Shown one piece after another: positions 8,819 to 16,415 of a stretch of 64,000 nucleotides of DNA. The notes under the pieces are model-generated. The model did not search any database. It was not told the origin of the DNA and was given only the letters and a program-made list of their open reading frames with translations. The DNA comes from GYS-P2D sp964414425 (GTDB taxonomy: Bacteria; Bacteroidota; Bacteroidia; Chitinophagales; Saprospiraceae), in assembly GCA_964414425.1 (NCBI GenBank), contig CAYPWL010000002.1:1-64000 (forward strand), given 5' to 3'. Both the position numbers and the translations under genes were made by a program. Within the stretch, counting starts at the first letter, position 1; the number at the start of each line of letters is the position of its first letter.

Positions 8819-8833
8819 GACAGGTCACCTGTC
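8819..8833. other. Short perfect palindrome GACAGGT-C-ACCTGTC
   Basis: Seven-base arms around a single base, nested with GTGAC/GTCAC at 8817-8828. It lies just before copy B of the local direct repeat and downstream of the operon end. It could be a protein-binding site or the edge of a degenerate repeat element; nothing else supports a role. Confidence 0.35.
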
Positions 8834-8917
8834 TTCTATTTCTAAATGTTTTAATGTAAACTACTTAGCATTTTAACGAGCTTCAAAGTCACCATTTGCG
8901 GCTTAGCGCCTCTGCGG
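8831..8917. repeat. Diverged direct repeat, copy B
   Basis: Begins GTCTTCTATtTCTaAAT and ends with GGCTTAGCGCCTCTGCGG, matching both ends of copy A at 8641-8720; the middle is poorly conserved. It lies 22 bp downstream of the stop codon of the SDR operon. Confidence 0.5.
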
Positions 8918-8938
8918 TAGATAGCGTGTATAATAATG

Positions 8939-9688
8939 CTATACCTTCATGCCACCATCTATGGCGATTGCCTGACCTGTGACGTAAGAGTTCTCATCTG
9001 AGGAAAGCCAGCTGATTAATTTAGCGACTTCAAAAGCCTCACCGAAGCGCTTCATCGGTATGCCAGACTTGACGAAATTAACAAGCTTGTCATCCTGATC
9101 CATATAGGATCGCCCCATAGGTGTATCGATCACTGTAGGACATACAGCGTTAATCTTGATTTTATACTTCCCATACTCATGAGCAGCCGTCTTGGTCAGT
9201 CCGATTACAGCATGCTTACTAGCAGAGTAGGCACTCATACGAGGTGCAGCACCTAACCCGGCAAGAGAAGATATATTCACTATAGCACCGCCCTGTTCTT
9301 GCGTCTTCATATAAGGCAATGCCGCCTTCATGCAGTACCATACTCCTCTTACATTGACATCCATTATTAACTCAAATAATTCATCTGGTTGGTACTCCAT
9401 GAATGATAATTCACCAGCGATACCCGCATTGTTAACCAGTATATCTATCGAGCCGTACTTGTCATGAGTAATCTTCATGAGTTGCTGGACGGCTGACCGA
9501 TCGGTGACATCAATCTTCTCGATTAATGCCTCACCGCCATCCTGCAATATAGATCCGCATGTTTTGTCAGCACCGTACTCATCTCGGTCAGCGATCACTA
9601 CCGTAGCTCCCTGCTTAGCAAGTTCAATAGACGTTGCTCTACCGATTCCTGACCCTCCTCCTGTAACTATTGCAATTTTGTTTTTCAT
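8939..9688 (-). CDS. Short-chain dehydrogenase/reductase (SDR), NAD-type
   Basis: A classical 249-residue SDR. The cofactor motif TGGGSGIG is at residues 9-16, NNAG at 86-89, catalytic Ser at 140/141, and YSASK gives Tyr154 and Lys158. Asp34 at the end of the second strand (VVIADRD) favours NAD over NADP. The C-terminal GQAIAIDGGM is the usual SDR ending. It is the last of five genes in a compact operon with a crotonase, so it probably oxidises a hydroxyacyl or alcohol intermediate. The exact substrate cannot be read from sequence. Confidence 0.9.
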   Translation of the reverse strand: MKNKIAIVTGGGSGIGRATSIELAKQGATVVIADRDEYGADKTCGSILQDGGEALIEKIDVTDRSAVQQLMKITHDKYGSIDILVNNAGIAGELSFMEYQPDELFELIMDVNVRGVWYCMKAALPYMKTQEQGGAIVNISSLAGLGAAPRMSAYSASKHAVIGLTKTAAHEYGKYKIKINAVCPTVIDTPMGRSYMDQDDKLVNFVKSGIPMKRFGEAFEVAKLISWLSSDENSYVTGQAIAIDGGMKV

Positions 9689-9700
9689 ATCTCTTATTAA

Positions 9701-10345
9701 TCAGCTATTCAGATGTAATACTCCGGCTTGACCAATTCTCTTACTCAAGCCGCTGTAATGCGCTTTCAAATTATCGAATATAAAGGCCAACGGCACATCC
9801 TCAAAGTGACCATAGTCTTCTATATATTCCATAAACAATCCACCGTCTCGATCATATTGTTGAAAGATACTATCCTCCTCTCCATCAAAGTCCAATGGGT
9901 CTACATTTAGCTTTTGGCAAAGTTCTTTATTGAAGGCAGGACTGATCTTAATCCATCGATTATCGAGATAAATATCTACCATACCATGCGGTGTGAGTTC
10001 ATCAGTACCGAGTCGCTCTATGAGTTGTTCGGCTGCAATATGGTTTTTGACTTTGGCGAGGTGTAGTCGTGCCGGAATGCCTACTCCTCTGAGGCTGGTC
10101 ACTAGTAGGATTGCCTTATCAAGGCAATGACCCTCGGCTCTCTGCATGATATTACTTGCCTTCCATTGATCTACCTTAAAATATAAGATGCTTGCAGTAT
10201 ATCTCCATCCATCTCTCACGCTCAGATAGAGCGCTATGGCTTTCTCTTGGTCAGTCATGTCACTCTGGACATGTCGATTGATAAATTTCTGAATTAACTC
10301 ATGACCATAATCCAGCAGTTCAGTCGCCTCTGTATACTGTTGCAT
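9701..10345 (-). CDS. Transglutaminase-like domain protein
   Basis: The 214-residue protein has a transglutaminase-like core: EGHCLDKAILL with the candidate nucleophile Cys74, then PHGMVDIYLDNRWIKISPAFN with His120. The usual Asp of the third catalytic position reads Ser (ISPA), a variant seen in part of this superfamily. There is no signal peptide, so it should act in the cytoplasm. Its ATG directly follows the stop of the crotonase gene, and it lies 12 bp before the SDR, so it is firmly inside the operon. A transglutaminase-like hydrolase or transferase in an acyl-CoA-type pathway is unusual; it might act on an amide or thioester, which is inference. Confidence 0.75.
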   Translation of the reverse strand: MQQYTEATELLDYGHELIQKFINRHVQSDMTDQEKAIALYLSVRDGWRYTASILYFKVDQWKASNIMQRAEGHCLDKAILLVTSLRGVGIPARLHLAKVKNHIAAEQLIERLGTDELTPHGMVDIYLDNRWIKISPAFNKELCQKLNVDPLDFDGEEDSIFQQYDRDGGLFMEYIEDYGHFEDVPLAFIFDNLKAHYSGLSKRIGQAGVLHLNS

Positions 10346-11101
10346 CTACTGTTTTTTCTTCTCTTCAAACTTGCTGAGCATATCTGCCGTCTCGCTCAGC
10401 TTAGGATCAGCGGCACGTTCTATATCGAGACCCTGTGCCAGAGTCGTTGACCAACCTTGGTTGTAGAGTTCTTTGATACGACCGATAGCCTCGTGGCTAT
10501 TTTGTAGGATATCATTGATGACTGCGTCAACATCTTTTTTGAATGACTCCATGGGAAATGATCGATTGACCAGTCCTATACGCTCGGCCTCTCGACCCTT
10601 AACACGGTAGGCTCTGAAGGTGAGTTCCTTCGCTTTGATTAATCCAACTCTACGAGCTAAGCGCTGCGTCATCCCCCATCGTGGCATGATCGCCCACTTA
10701 GCATGTGTGTCGCCAAACTGTGTTCCATCCGTACAAAACATCATGTCAAACATCAAGGCTATCTCAAGTGCTCCCGTAAAGCAAAATCCATGCACCTGTG
10801 CGATAGACACTTTAGTCATATTCTGTATCATCTGACAGTATTCATGCCCTAAGGCAAGGGTGCCCGTGTCAGACTCAAAGCTGTCGGACTCTGTCTCTTT
10901 CAGATCTACGCCTGCTGAAAATGCTCGACCCACACCTGACAAGACATAAATCTTCACTGTTGGGTCGGCGATTGCTTTTTTAGTGATCGCAACGAGCTCA
11001 GTCATCAGCTCATGGTTGAGTGCATTGAGGCTCTTAGGACGATTGAGCTCCACTCTAAATACTCCGTCCTCATTAGTATATTGAACAATTGATGCTCCCA
11101 T
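10346..11101 (-). CDS. Enoyl-CoA hydratase/isomerase (crotonase) family protein
   Basis: A 251-residue crotonase. LNRPKSLNALNHELM and FSAGVDL (61-67) form the first half of the oxyanion and CoA site, and GFCFTGALEIAL (105-116) the second. In the active-site region (FGDTHAKWAIMPRWGM, 129-144) the position of the first catalytic Glu is His and the second is also not Glu, so simple hydration is doubtful; other crotonase reactions such as isomerisation, hydrolysis or decarboxylation are possible. The start codon overlaps the upstream SDR stop by one base and the stop abuts the next ATG, so it is strongly coupled in the operon. Confidence 0.87.
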   Translation of the reverse strand: MGASIVQYTNEDGVFRVELNRPKSLNALNHELMTELVAITKKAIADPTVKIYVLSGVGRAFSAGVDLKETESDSFESDTGTLALGHEYCQMIQNMTKVSIAQVHGFCFTGALEIALMFDMMFCTDGTQFGDTHAKWAIMPRWGMTQRLARRVGLIKAKELTFRAYRVKGREAERIGLVNRSFPMESFKKDVDAVINDILQNSHEAIGRIKELYNQGWSTTLAQGLDIERAADPKLSETADMLSKFEEKKKQ

Positions 11102-11886
11102 TAGGCTGACATTATAGGTGCATGAAGGATACCCCCGTCATTGACGAGTACAGATCCTGTCATATAAGATGACGCATCAGAAGCTAAGAATACAGCCAGC
11201 CCCGACATCTCGTCTGGCACCGCCATTCTCTTCAATGGTATATTACGGGTGAATGCCTTTTGATTCTCCTCGTCCTCCCAGAGCATCTTACTCAATTTAG
11301 TCTTTACGAGGCCAGGACAGATGACGTTCACACGTACATTATGTTTTCCCCACTCAGCAGCCTGATTTTGGGTAAGCATGACGAGTCCGGCCTTTGATAA
11401 ATTATAGGCTGCGAATCCCGCTGTAGCATGCAAGCCTTCGATTGAACTAATGTGTATCACACTACCGCCGCCCGCTGACTTCATGTGCGGGAAGGCCAAC
11501 TTAGACAACTCCATTGGAGCGTTCAGATTGATATCCATCGTCTTTTGATATGCACTATGGGGCATATCCTCGATAGGACCAAAATATGGATTAGTACCAG
11601 CGTTGTTGATTAGGATATCGAGCCTACCATAATGCTCTACAGTCTTAGCGATGAGATTTTCTCTTTGCTCGGCATCAGCTACATGACAAGCTATGCCAAC
11701 CGCATCGAGCCCATCGACTTTAAATTGTTCGGCAACAGCCTCGACCGATTCTTGCTTCCTACTGCTGATGACAACCTTGGCTCCAAACTCTGCCATACCC
11801 CGAGCCATGGCCTCTCCGATTCCCTTACTTGCGCCAGTGACCACTGCTACCTTACCCTCTAAATTGAATAGTTTTTTTATTCTCAT
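11101..11886 (-). CDS. Short-chain dehydrogenase/reductase (SDR), NADP-type
   Basis: A 261-residue classical SDR. TGASKGIG is at residues 17-24, NNAG at 94-97, catalytic Ser at 147/148, and YNLSK gives Tyr161 and Lys165. The end of strand two reads VVISSRK, and Arg43 favours NADP. It resembles 3-oxoacyl-ACP reductase/gluconate 5-dehydrogenase-like enzymes. Second gene of the operon, 19 bp after the MBL hydrolase gene and overlapping the crotonase start by one base. It pairs with the NAD-type SDR at the operon end, so the pathway has both a likely reductive and a likely oxidative step. Confidence 0.9.
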   Translation of the reverse strand: MRIKKLFNLEGKVAVVTGASKGIGEAMARGMAEFGAKVVISSRKQESVEAVAEQFKVDGLDAVGIACHVADAEQRENLIAKTVEHYGRLDILINNAGTNPYFGPIEDMPHSAYQKTMDINLNAPMELSKLAFPHMKSAGGGSVIHISSIEGLHATAGFAAYNLSKAGLVMLTQNQAAEWGKHNVRVNVICPGLVKTKLSKMLWEDEENQKAFTRNIPLKRMAVPDEMSGLAVFLASDASSYMTGSVLVNDGGILHAPIMSA

Positions 11887-11905
11887 AATTTATCTCTTCT
11901 TGTAT

Positions 11906-12910
11906 TTACTCTACTATGTATTGGTCACCATCATTTGCTAATACTATAGGCCCATCGAATATATCTCCTAAGCCACGCCTAAAAAACCTCCTTGAAATAG
12001 GATTCTCTGGCACTGGCACCAAATGACTTAAGATTAGTTTCTTCACATTGGCTTGTTGTGCAATTGTTGCGGCTTCTGCCGGTGTACTGTGATAATCCAA
12101 TATATCATCCAGTATCTTAGCATTGCGCTCATTGCCGATTTCTTTCATCAGCTTACTGCCACGAGCAATAAAGTCTTTTTGCATGGCCTCATGTACTAAT
12201 ATATCGGCACCCTGCGAAAATGATATTAAGCGCTCGTCATAGGAACAATCCCCACTCAAGACCACCGATCGATCTCCTACATCGATCCTATAGGCGTATG
12301 ACAGGTCTACTGGATCATGATTGACAAGAGTAGCGGATATCGTAACCACACCATCACTAAATACAGTCTGCGGGCCCTGATCAATTGATAGAGCTACACC
12401 TGTAGCTCCGGCGTGGGCAGGATTCATGATATCCGGACCATGATGAGCCACCCTAAAGCTATTCTCTGTAGCGAGCATATCATCTATACCGCTTATGATC
12501 CTATCTATACCTTGAGGCCCATATACAGTAAGCGGTTGGGATCTACCCATCTGCCACGAACGATTGATAAATCCAGGTAGATCGATAAAATGATCAGAGT
12601 GCCAATGTGAAATAAATACCTCAGTTGCCTCCACAAAGGGCAGTCTCAAATCTTCGAGCATCTCCAGACTTCCTTCGCCAAGGTCAAAGATGAAAATCTT
12701 GCCATTAGCTATGATCACATTGCAGGTTTGTGCGCGATCTGAGGGTATCGGAGCGGACGTCCCCACCGTGATCAATCTAAAATCCTCTGTATCGTTAAGG
12801 ATGTCAAGTTGCATAGCATTGCTGGCCTGCCTCTCTATAAACTTGTCAATCAGCTTATCCTGATTGATAAATACAAAGATTCCTACGAAGATCGCCAGCA
12901 CCAGTAACAC
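11906..12910 (-). CDS. Membrane-anchored MBL-fold hydrolase, RNase Z-like
   Basis: The 334-residue protein has one N-terminal membrane helix (residues 1-15) and then a metallo-beta-lactamase fold. GTSAPIPSDRAQTC near residue 50 and the metal site HWHSDH (102-107) are in the style of RNase Z/arylsulfatase-like members; a later GDCSYD and SHLVP supply further ligands. With an N-terminal anchor and no RNase Z exosite it is more likely an exported ester, lactone or sulfate hydrolase than a tRNA nuclease. It is the first gene of the operon facing the TetR gene across a 446-bp gap and would supply substrate to the downstream SDR/crotonase enzymes. Confidence 0.82.
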   Translation of the reverse strand: MLLVLAIFVGIFVFINQDKLIDKFIERQASNAMQLDILNDTEDFRLITVGTSAPIPSDRAQTCNVIIANGKIFIFDLGEGSLEMLEDLRLPFVEATEVFISHWHSDHFIDLPGFINRSWQMGRSQPLTVYGPQGIDRIISGIDDMLATENSFRVAHHGPDIMNPAHAGATGVALSIDQGPQTVFSDGVVTISATLVNHDPVDLSYAYRIDVGDRSVVLSGDCSYDERLISFSQGADILVHEAMQKDFIARGSKLMKEIGNERNAKILDDILDYHSTPAEAATIAQQANVKKLILSHLVPVPENPISRRFFRRGLGDIFDGPIVLANDGDQYIVE

Positions 12911-12999
12911 ACATAATATGATAAGTGAAGATCGTCTGATCGTATTAAGATTTTAGTCTAATAATGAATGTACATATAAGAACTTGACCTCGAAGGAGA

Positions 13000-13021
13000 A
13001 TGTCATTCTAATAATTGACAT
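13000..13021. promoter_or_regulatory. Inverted repeat ATGTCA-N10-TGACAT
   Basis: Perfect 6-base arms with a 10-base spacer, about 90 bp upstream of the MBL operon start. The arm spacing is the same as in the alkB/TetR palindrome, which fits a TetR-type dimer site. Short arms make chance occurrence possible. Confidence 0.4.
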
Positions 13022-13106
13022 ACCTATTGAGCTACTCAGATTGAATCCTGTACGAAGATTACTTTCATATTGGCGGAGGTGACAAAATCGCTCCATTCTT
13101 TTTGAG

Positions 13107-13138
13107 AAATCATATTAATAAAGACTCTAATATGATTT
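13107..13138. promoter_or_regulatory. Inverted repeat AAATCATATTA-N10-TAATATGATTT
   Basis: Perfect 11-base arms (13107-13117 and 13128-13138) flank a 10-base spacer. The site lies near the middle of the gap between the MBL operon and the TetR gene. No T run follows on either strand, so an operator is more likely than a terminator. It is the best candidate site for the TetR protein encoded at 13357. Confidence 0.6.
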
Positions 13139-13322
13139 GCTCAACCTCGCAAGGTGCTTTTCCATTAACATTAGCGCCAATTGGTCAAATGCAGATATTT
13201 AAAACATAAGTACGTAGATATCATAGACAAAATAGATAATGATGTATATGAACCATTTTAAAATATAATCGTTGGTTGTACAATTGGCATTATCAAAAAT
13301 AATTACTATTTATGCAGCTTAT

Positions 13323-13344
13323 TTGGCGATATTGCCAATATTGG
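13323..13344. promoter_or_regulatory. Nested palindromes TTGGC-N6-GCCAA and CCAATATTGG before TetR start
   Basis: TTGGC (13323-13327) and GCCAA (13334-13338) flank six bases and overlap the palindrome CCAATATTGG (13335-13344). The start codon of the TetR gene is only 12 bases further, so a protein bound here would block its expression. Related CCAATTGG words occur at 13177 and near 13280. Confidence 0.4.
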
Positions 13345-13356
13345 AAGTAAACTCGT

Positions 13357-14052
13357 ATGAAAATGGAAACATTAGCCCAAAAAGTAGAAACACTTCAGGA
13401 GCCAATGAAGGTGGTGGTAAAAAGAAAGCCAGGTCGACCAACTGCCGATACAGAGATTAATATCGAACACTTGTGTGATGTAGCTGTCAACGTGTTTGCA
13501 GAGAAAGGATATACTGGAACAACTACAACTGAGATTACCAAAAAGGCGGGCGTAGCTCGATCATTAATCCATTATTACTTCGGTAACAAAGAAGAACTGT
13601 GGAAAGCCTCAATCAAGAGGATCGCTAACGAATTCATCAAAGAATTCGAGTCTTCTAAGAAAATCCACAAAGACTTAGATGGAACTCAGATGATCAAAGT
13701 AGTCGTAAGACAACTGGTTCACTTCTATGCCAAGTATCCAGCATTTCCTAAGATCTTAGCTCAAGAAATGAGTGAAGAGTCTGAGCGCAGCGATTACATC
13801 TTAAAGAACTTCGTAAAGCCACTATGGGCCCTCACAGGTGAATTATTTAAAAAGCAGCGTAAGAGAGGAACGATCAAAAAGATCGACAAGGAGTTTCAGT
13901 CACACATCCTATTGGGGATGGCGAGCAACTTGTTTTCTAATCCTTACATGACAAGACATCTCTATAATATTGATCCGTTTAATGATGAAGTCATAGAGCG
14001 ATATGCCGATACAGTAGTTGAGATCTTCTGCCACGGCATGGTCAATGAATAA
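13357..14052 (+). CDS. TetR/AcrR family regulator with basic N-terminal arm
   Basis: The 231-residue protein has a TetR helix-turn-helix at about residues 45-75 (TTTTEITKKAGVARSLIHYYFGNKEELW). In front of it is a basic arm KRKPGRPTAD, an AT-hook-like GRP motif often seen before TetR domains, which may contact the minor groove. The ligand-binding half has no recognisable specificity motif. It is divergent from the MBL/SDR/crotonase operon and probably controls it together with itself, judging from the inverted repeats between them. A clear terminator follows 27 bases after its stop codon, so it is monocistronic. Confidence 0.9.
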   Translation: MKMETLAQKVETLQEPMKVVVKRKPGRPTADTEINIEHLCDVAVNVFAEKGYTGTTTTEITKKAGVARSLIHYYFGNKEELWKASIKRIANEFIKEFESSKKIHKDLDGTQMIKVVVRQLVHFYAKYPAFPKILAQEMSEESERSDYILKNFVKPLWALTGELFKKQRKRGTIKKIDKEFQSHILLGMASNLFSNPYMTRHLYNIDPFNDEVIERYADTVVEIFCHGMVNE

Positions 14053-14079
14053 TATCATCGATTAAAAGACATATATCGG

Positions 14080-14118
14080 AAGGCTGTTGCTAAGGAGTAA
14101 CAGCCTTAGCCTTTTTTT
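14080..14118 (+). terminator. Rho-independent terminator after the TetR gene
   Basis: Stem AAGGCTGTT (14080-14088) / AACAGCCTT (14099-14107), extendable by further pairs into the loop, then a run of seven T (14112-14118). The T run touches the stop codon of the convergent deacetylase gene. Confidence 0.88.
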
Positions 14119-15052
14119 ATGTTTTAGTCATAGCATCTCTAATCATCTTCCATGAGACCACATGGATGTTATCATCTCGTAACCGCTGACGAAAGGCATC
14201 GCTCATCAAGACTTTGACATCTTTAGCTCTCCAAACTGCGCCAAAATCTCTATGATTAATCATCACCTCGTGCAACTCTGCATTGTCCTTGCCGAGGTGC
14301 ACCAGTAGTTCGTTAATACCAGGCTTCACCTGTGACAGGATATTGGCATAAGCCTCATCCCATGATTCAGGTGTAGTCGAGAGCATCAATATAGGATTGA
14401 CACCCACTTGATAGGGCCCTAATAATTCAGCTACATCCCACTCTGGAGGTAGTCCATTGTAAGGCATCAACACAGGCAATTTATACTTATTGCCGAGTTC
14501 AAGATAAGCCTTAAACAGCTCTTCATTACCATACAAGGTGCCCATGTGAGTGTCAAGATGCGTCAACGGAACACCAAACTCTAAGGCTCTGCGGACTTGA
14601 CCATCAATCTCTTTCTTCACTTCCTCAATATCATATACCTCAATCACATCATGAACCAATGGATACATAAAGTCTCTTTCGGTGAGTATAGAGCGTATCT
14701 CATTAGAAGAGCTGACCCCATCCCACTTGTAATGTTCCCACTCCGCAGTCAATGTGAGGTGTATGCCCCAGCACATCTCAGGATGCTCCTTAGCATACTG
14801 CGCTATATGAGGAAACCAAGGACAGGGCACCATAATACTTGCTGAACTGATAAAACCATCCTCGAAAGCTTCGATAGAGGCCTCATTAACGCTATGAGCC
14901 ACACCGAGGTCGTCAGCATGAATAATCAGCAGCTTATCATCAGCATCATATCCCATTCGCTCCATAATCGAGGAATTAGGTTGCGCCTGGCAAGAGAGCA
15001 AGAATGCAACAAAAAATGCGAGCATTACTAAGTTGGTCATAGTCTGTTTCAT
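14117..15052 (-). CDS. ChbG/YdjC-family polysaccharide deacetylase-like lipoprotein
   Basis: I chose the ATG at 15052, which gives a lipoprotein signal (lipobox LLSC, Cys21); the longer frame from 15163 adds 37 residues that would precede the signal and overlap the divergent gene. The 311-residue protein has the metal-site motifs of ChbG-like deacetylases: HADD (45-48), GIHLTL with His98, and HLDTH (165-169). Members remove acetyl groups from chitooligosaccharides or related sugars. Exported and lipid-anchored, it would work on imported oligosaccharides in the periplasm. It is divergent from a MocA-type oxidoreductase, which may act on the same sugars. Confidence 0.85.
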   Translation of the reverse strand: MKQTMTNLVMLAFFVAFLLSCQAQPNSSIMERMGYDADDKLLIIHADDLGVAHSVNEASIEAFEDGFISSASIMVPCPWFPHIAQYAKEHPEMCWGIHLTLTAEWEHYKWDGVSSSNEIRSILTERDFMYPLVHDVIEVYDIEEVKKEIDGQVRRALEFGVPLTHLDTHMGTLYGNEELFKAYLELGNKYKLPVLMPYNGLPPEWDVAELLGPYQVGVNPILMLSTTPESWDEAYANILSQVKPGINELLVHLGKDNAELHEVMINHRDFGAVWRAKDVKVLMSDAFRQRLRDDNIHVVSWKMIRDAMTKT

Positions 15053-15065
15053 ACTTTTAGCTTTG
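15033..15065 (+). promoter_or_regulatory. Bacteroidota-type promoter for the Gfo/Idh/MocA gene
   Basis: TAGCTTTG at 15058-15065 matches the -7 consensus TAnnTTTG exactly, with a TTG at 15033-15035 at roughly -33 distance. Transcription would start about 25 bp before the ATG at 15098. The upstream half overlaps the first codons of the divergent deacetylase, so the two genes probably interfere with each other. Confidence 0.55.
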
Positions 15066-15097
15066 TAGTAGTCAAAGTCATCATAAAATAAGAAAAG

Positions 15098-16252
15098 ATG
15101 CCAAGAAAAATAAGAATGGGTATGGTAGGAGGTGGTCGTGACGCCTTCATAGGAGGGGTACACCGTATCGCTGCCAACATAGATGGACAGATAGAGCTGG
15201 TCTGCGGTGCCTTCAGCAGTAACCCTGAAAAGTCAAAACTATCAGGACAAGATTTTTATCTCGACCCAAGCAGAGTTTATGGCTCTTATGAGGAGATGAT
15301 CATGACTGAAAAGAGTCTCCCAGAGGATGTCCGAATGGACTTCGTCTCTATCGTAACTCCTAATCACGTCCACTATGGACCGGCTAAGATGGCCTTAGAA
15401 AATGGCTTTCATGTAGTCTGTGATAAGCCCCTGAGCTTCGATCTTGAGGAGGCCAAAGATCTTGTATCCACAGTAAAACAAACTGGACAGCTGTTCGCCC
15501 TGACACATAACTATACGGGCTACCCCATGGTCAAACAAGCCCGTGCCATGATCAAAAATGGTGACCTCGGCACTATCAGAAAGGTAGTCGTAGAATATCC
15601 ACAAGGATGGCTCTCAGACTTCATCGAGTCCACCGATCAAAAACAAGCAGCGTGGCGGACAGACCCTAAACGATCGGGTATTGCCGGAGCGATGGGAGAC
15701 ATAGGAACCCACGCCGAAAATCTGGCTGAATACATCACCAGTCTGGAAATCTCAGAAATCTGTGCAGATATCAGCACACTCGTTGATGGGAGACTCCTCG
15801 ATGATGATGGTAATGTCTTGCTAAGATTTAACAATGGTGCACGAGGTATCCTCCATGCCAGCCAAATCTCAAAAGGTGAAGAAAACTCTCTTAACATACG
15901 AGTCTATGGCACCATGGCTGGCTTAGAATGGCACCAGATGGAGCCGAATAGCCTAATCGTAAAGCACGGCGATAAGCCTACAGAGATCTATCGTACAGGA
16001 GTCGGAGATCTCTATGCTGCATCGACAGCGCATAGTAGGATTCCAGCAGGGCACCCCGAAGGATACCTTGAGGCTTTTGCTAATATCTATCGCAATTTTG
16101 CCAAGTGTGTGCAAGCTCGTATCGACGGTGTGGCAGTAGACCCAATATATGATGACTTCCCGACAGTAGAAGATGGGCTACGGGGTATGCAATTCATCTA
16201 TAAGGTGATCGAATCAGGCAAGAGCGATCAGAAATGGGTTAGTATGAGTTAG
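15098..16252 (+). CDS. Gfo/Idh/MocA family oxidoreductase
   Basis: The 384-residue protein has an N-terminal Rossmann fold with the dinucleotide motif GMVGGGRDAFIGGVH (8-22), a TPNHVH strand, and the catalytic-lysine motif CDKP (Lys110). The C-terminal alpha/beta domain has GAMGDIGTHAENL, where Asp and His line the active site. Family members oxidise or reduce sugars and inositols with NAD(P). It lacks an export signal, so it is cytoplasmic. It shares a divergent promoter region with the deacetylase lipoprotein; a role in breakdown of an amino or acetylated sugar is plausible but not proven. Confidence 0.9.
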   Translation: MPRKIRMGMVGGGRDAFIGGVHRIAANIDGQIELVCGAFSSNPEKSKLSGQDFYLDPSRVYGSYEEMIMTEKSLPEDVRMDFVSIVTPNHVHYGPAKMALENGFHVVCDKPLSFDLEEAKDLVSTVKQTGQLFALTHNYTGYPMVKQARAMIKNGDLGTIRKVVVEYPQGWLSDFIESTDQKQAAWRTDPKRSGIAGAMGDIGTHAENLAEYITSLEISEICADISTLVDGRLLDDDGNVLLRFNNGARGILHASQISKGEENSLNIRVYGTMAGLEWHQMEPNSLIVKHGDKPTEIYRTGVGDLYAASTAHSRIPAGHPEGYLEAFANIYRNFAKCVQARIDGVAVDPIYDDFPTVEDGLRGMQFIYKVIESGKSDQKWVSMS

Positions 16253-16255
16253 AAA

Positions 16256-16279
16256 GTTGAAAAGTTGAAAAGTTGAAAA
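16256..16279 (+). repeat. Short tandem repeat (GTTGAAAA)x3
   Basis: Three exact 8-bp units begin 3 bases after the stop codon of the oxidoreductase gene, followed by GCCTTGTCACTTTGAAC and TTGGCACTTGACATTC. Simple GTTGAAAA/CACTTTG-type tracts occur between genes in many Bacteroidota genomes (from memory). No protein-coding role; the 160-bp gap up to 16415 is otherwise empty. Confidence 0.6.
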
Positions 16280-16415
16280 GTATGCCTTGTCACTTTGAAC
16301 TTGGCACTTGACATTCTTCTTGATCCCTCTTTTCCTGCATTTAGTCTAAAAGACAATTAATTATATGTGGCTGAGTAGCTATCGGTGTATCTTATGTGGC
16401 CAATACTATTAAGCT

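Larger units (their letters stand above)
8619..8938. other. Intergenic region between convergent genes, with diverged duplication and terminator
   Basis: This 320-bp gap between the small exported protein gene and the 3' end of the SDR operon holds no gene. It contains a diverged direct repeat (8641-8720 and 8831-8917), a rho-independent terminator for the minus-strand operon (8738-8764) and a short perfect palindrome (8819-8833). Confidence 0.6.
12911..13356. other. Divergent regulatory region, MBL operon / TetR gene
   Basis: A 446-bp gap with no gene. It carries three inverted repeats (13000-13021, 13107-13138, 13323-13344) and scattered CCAATTGG/CAATTGGC words near 13177 and 13280. The promoters of both the five-gene operon and the TetR gene must lie here; no box matches the Bacteroidota consensus well enough to call. 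Confidence 0.55.

Noticed and set aside
11906..12910. tRNA-processing RNase Z
   Set aside because: The metal motif is RNase Z-like, but the protein has an N-terminal membrane anchor and lies in a catabolic-type operon.
15053..15163. N-terminal extension of the deacetylase gene
   Set aside because: The added residues would precede the lipoprotein signal and overlap the divergent gene and its promoter; the ATG at 15052 gives a normal signal.
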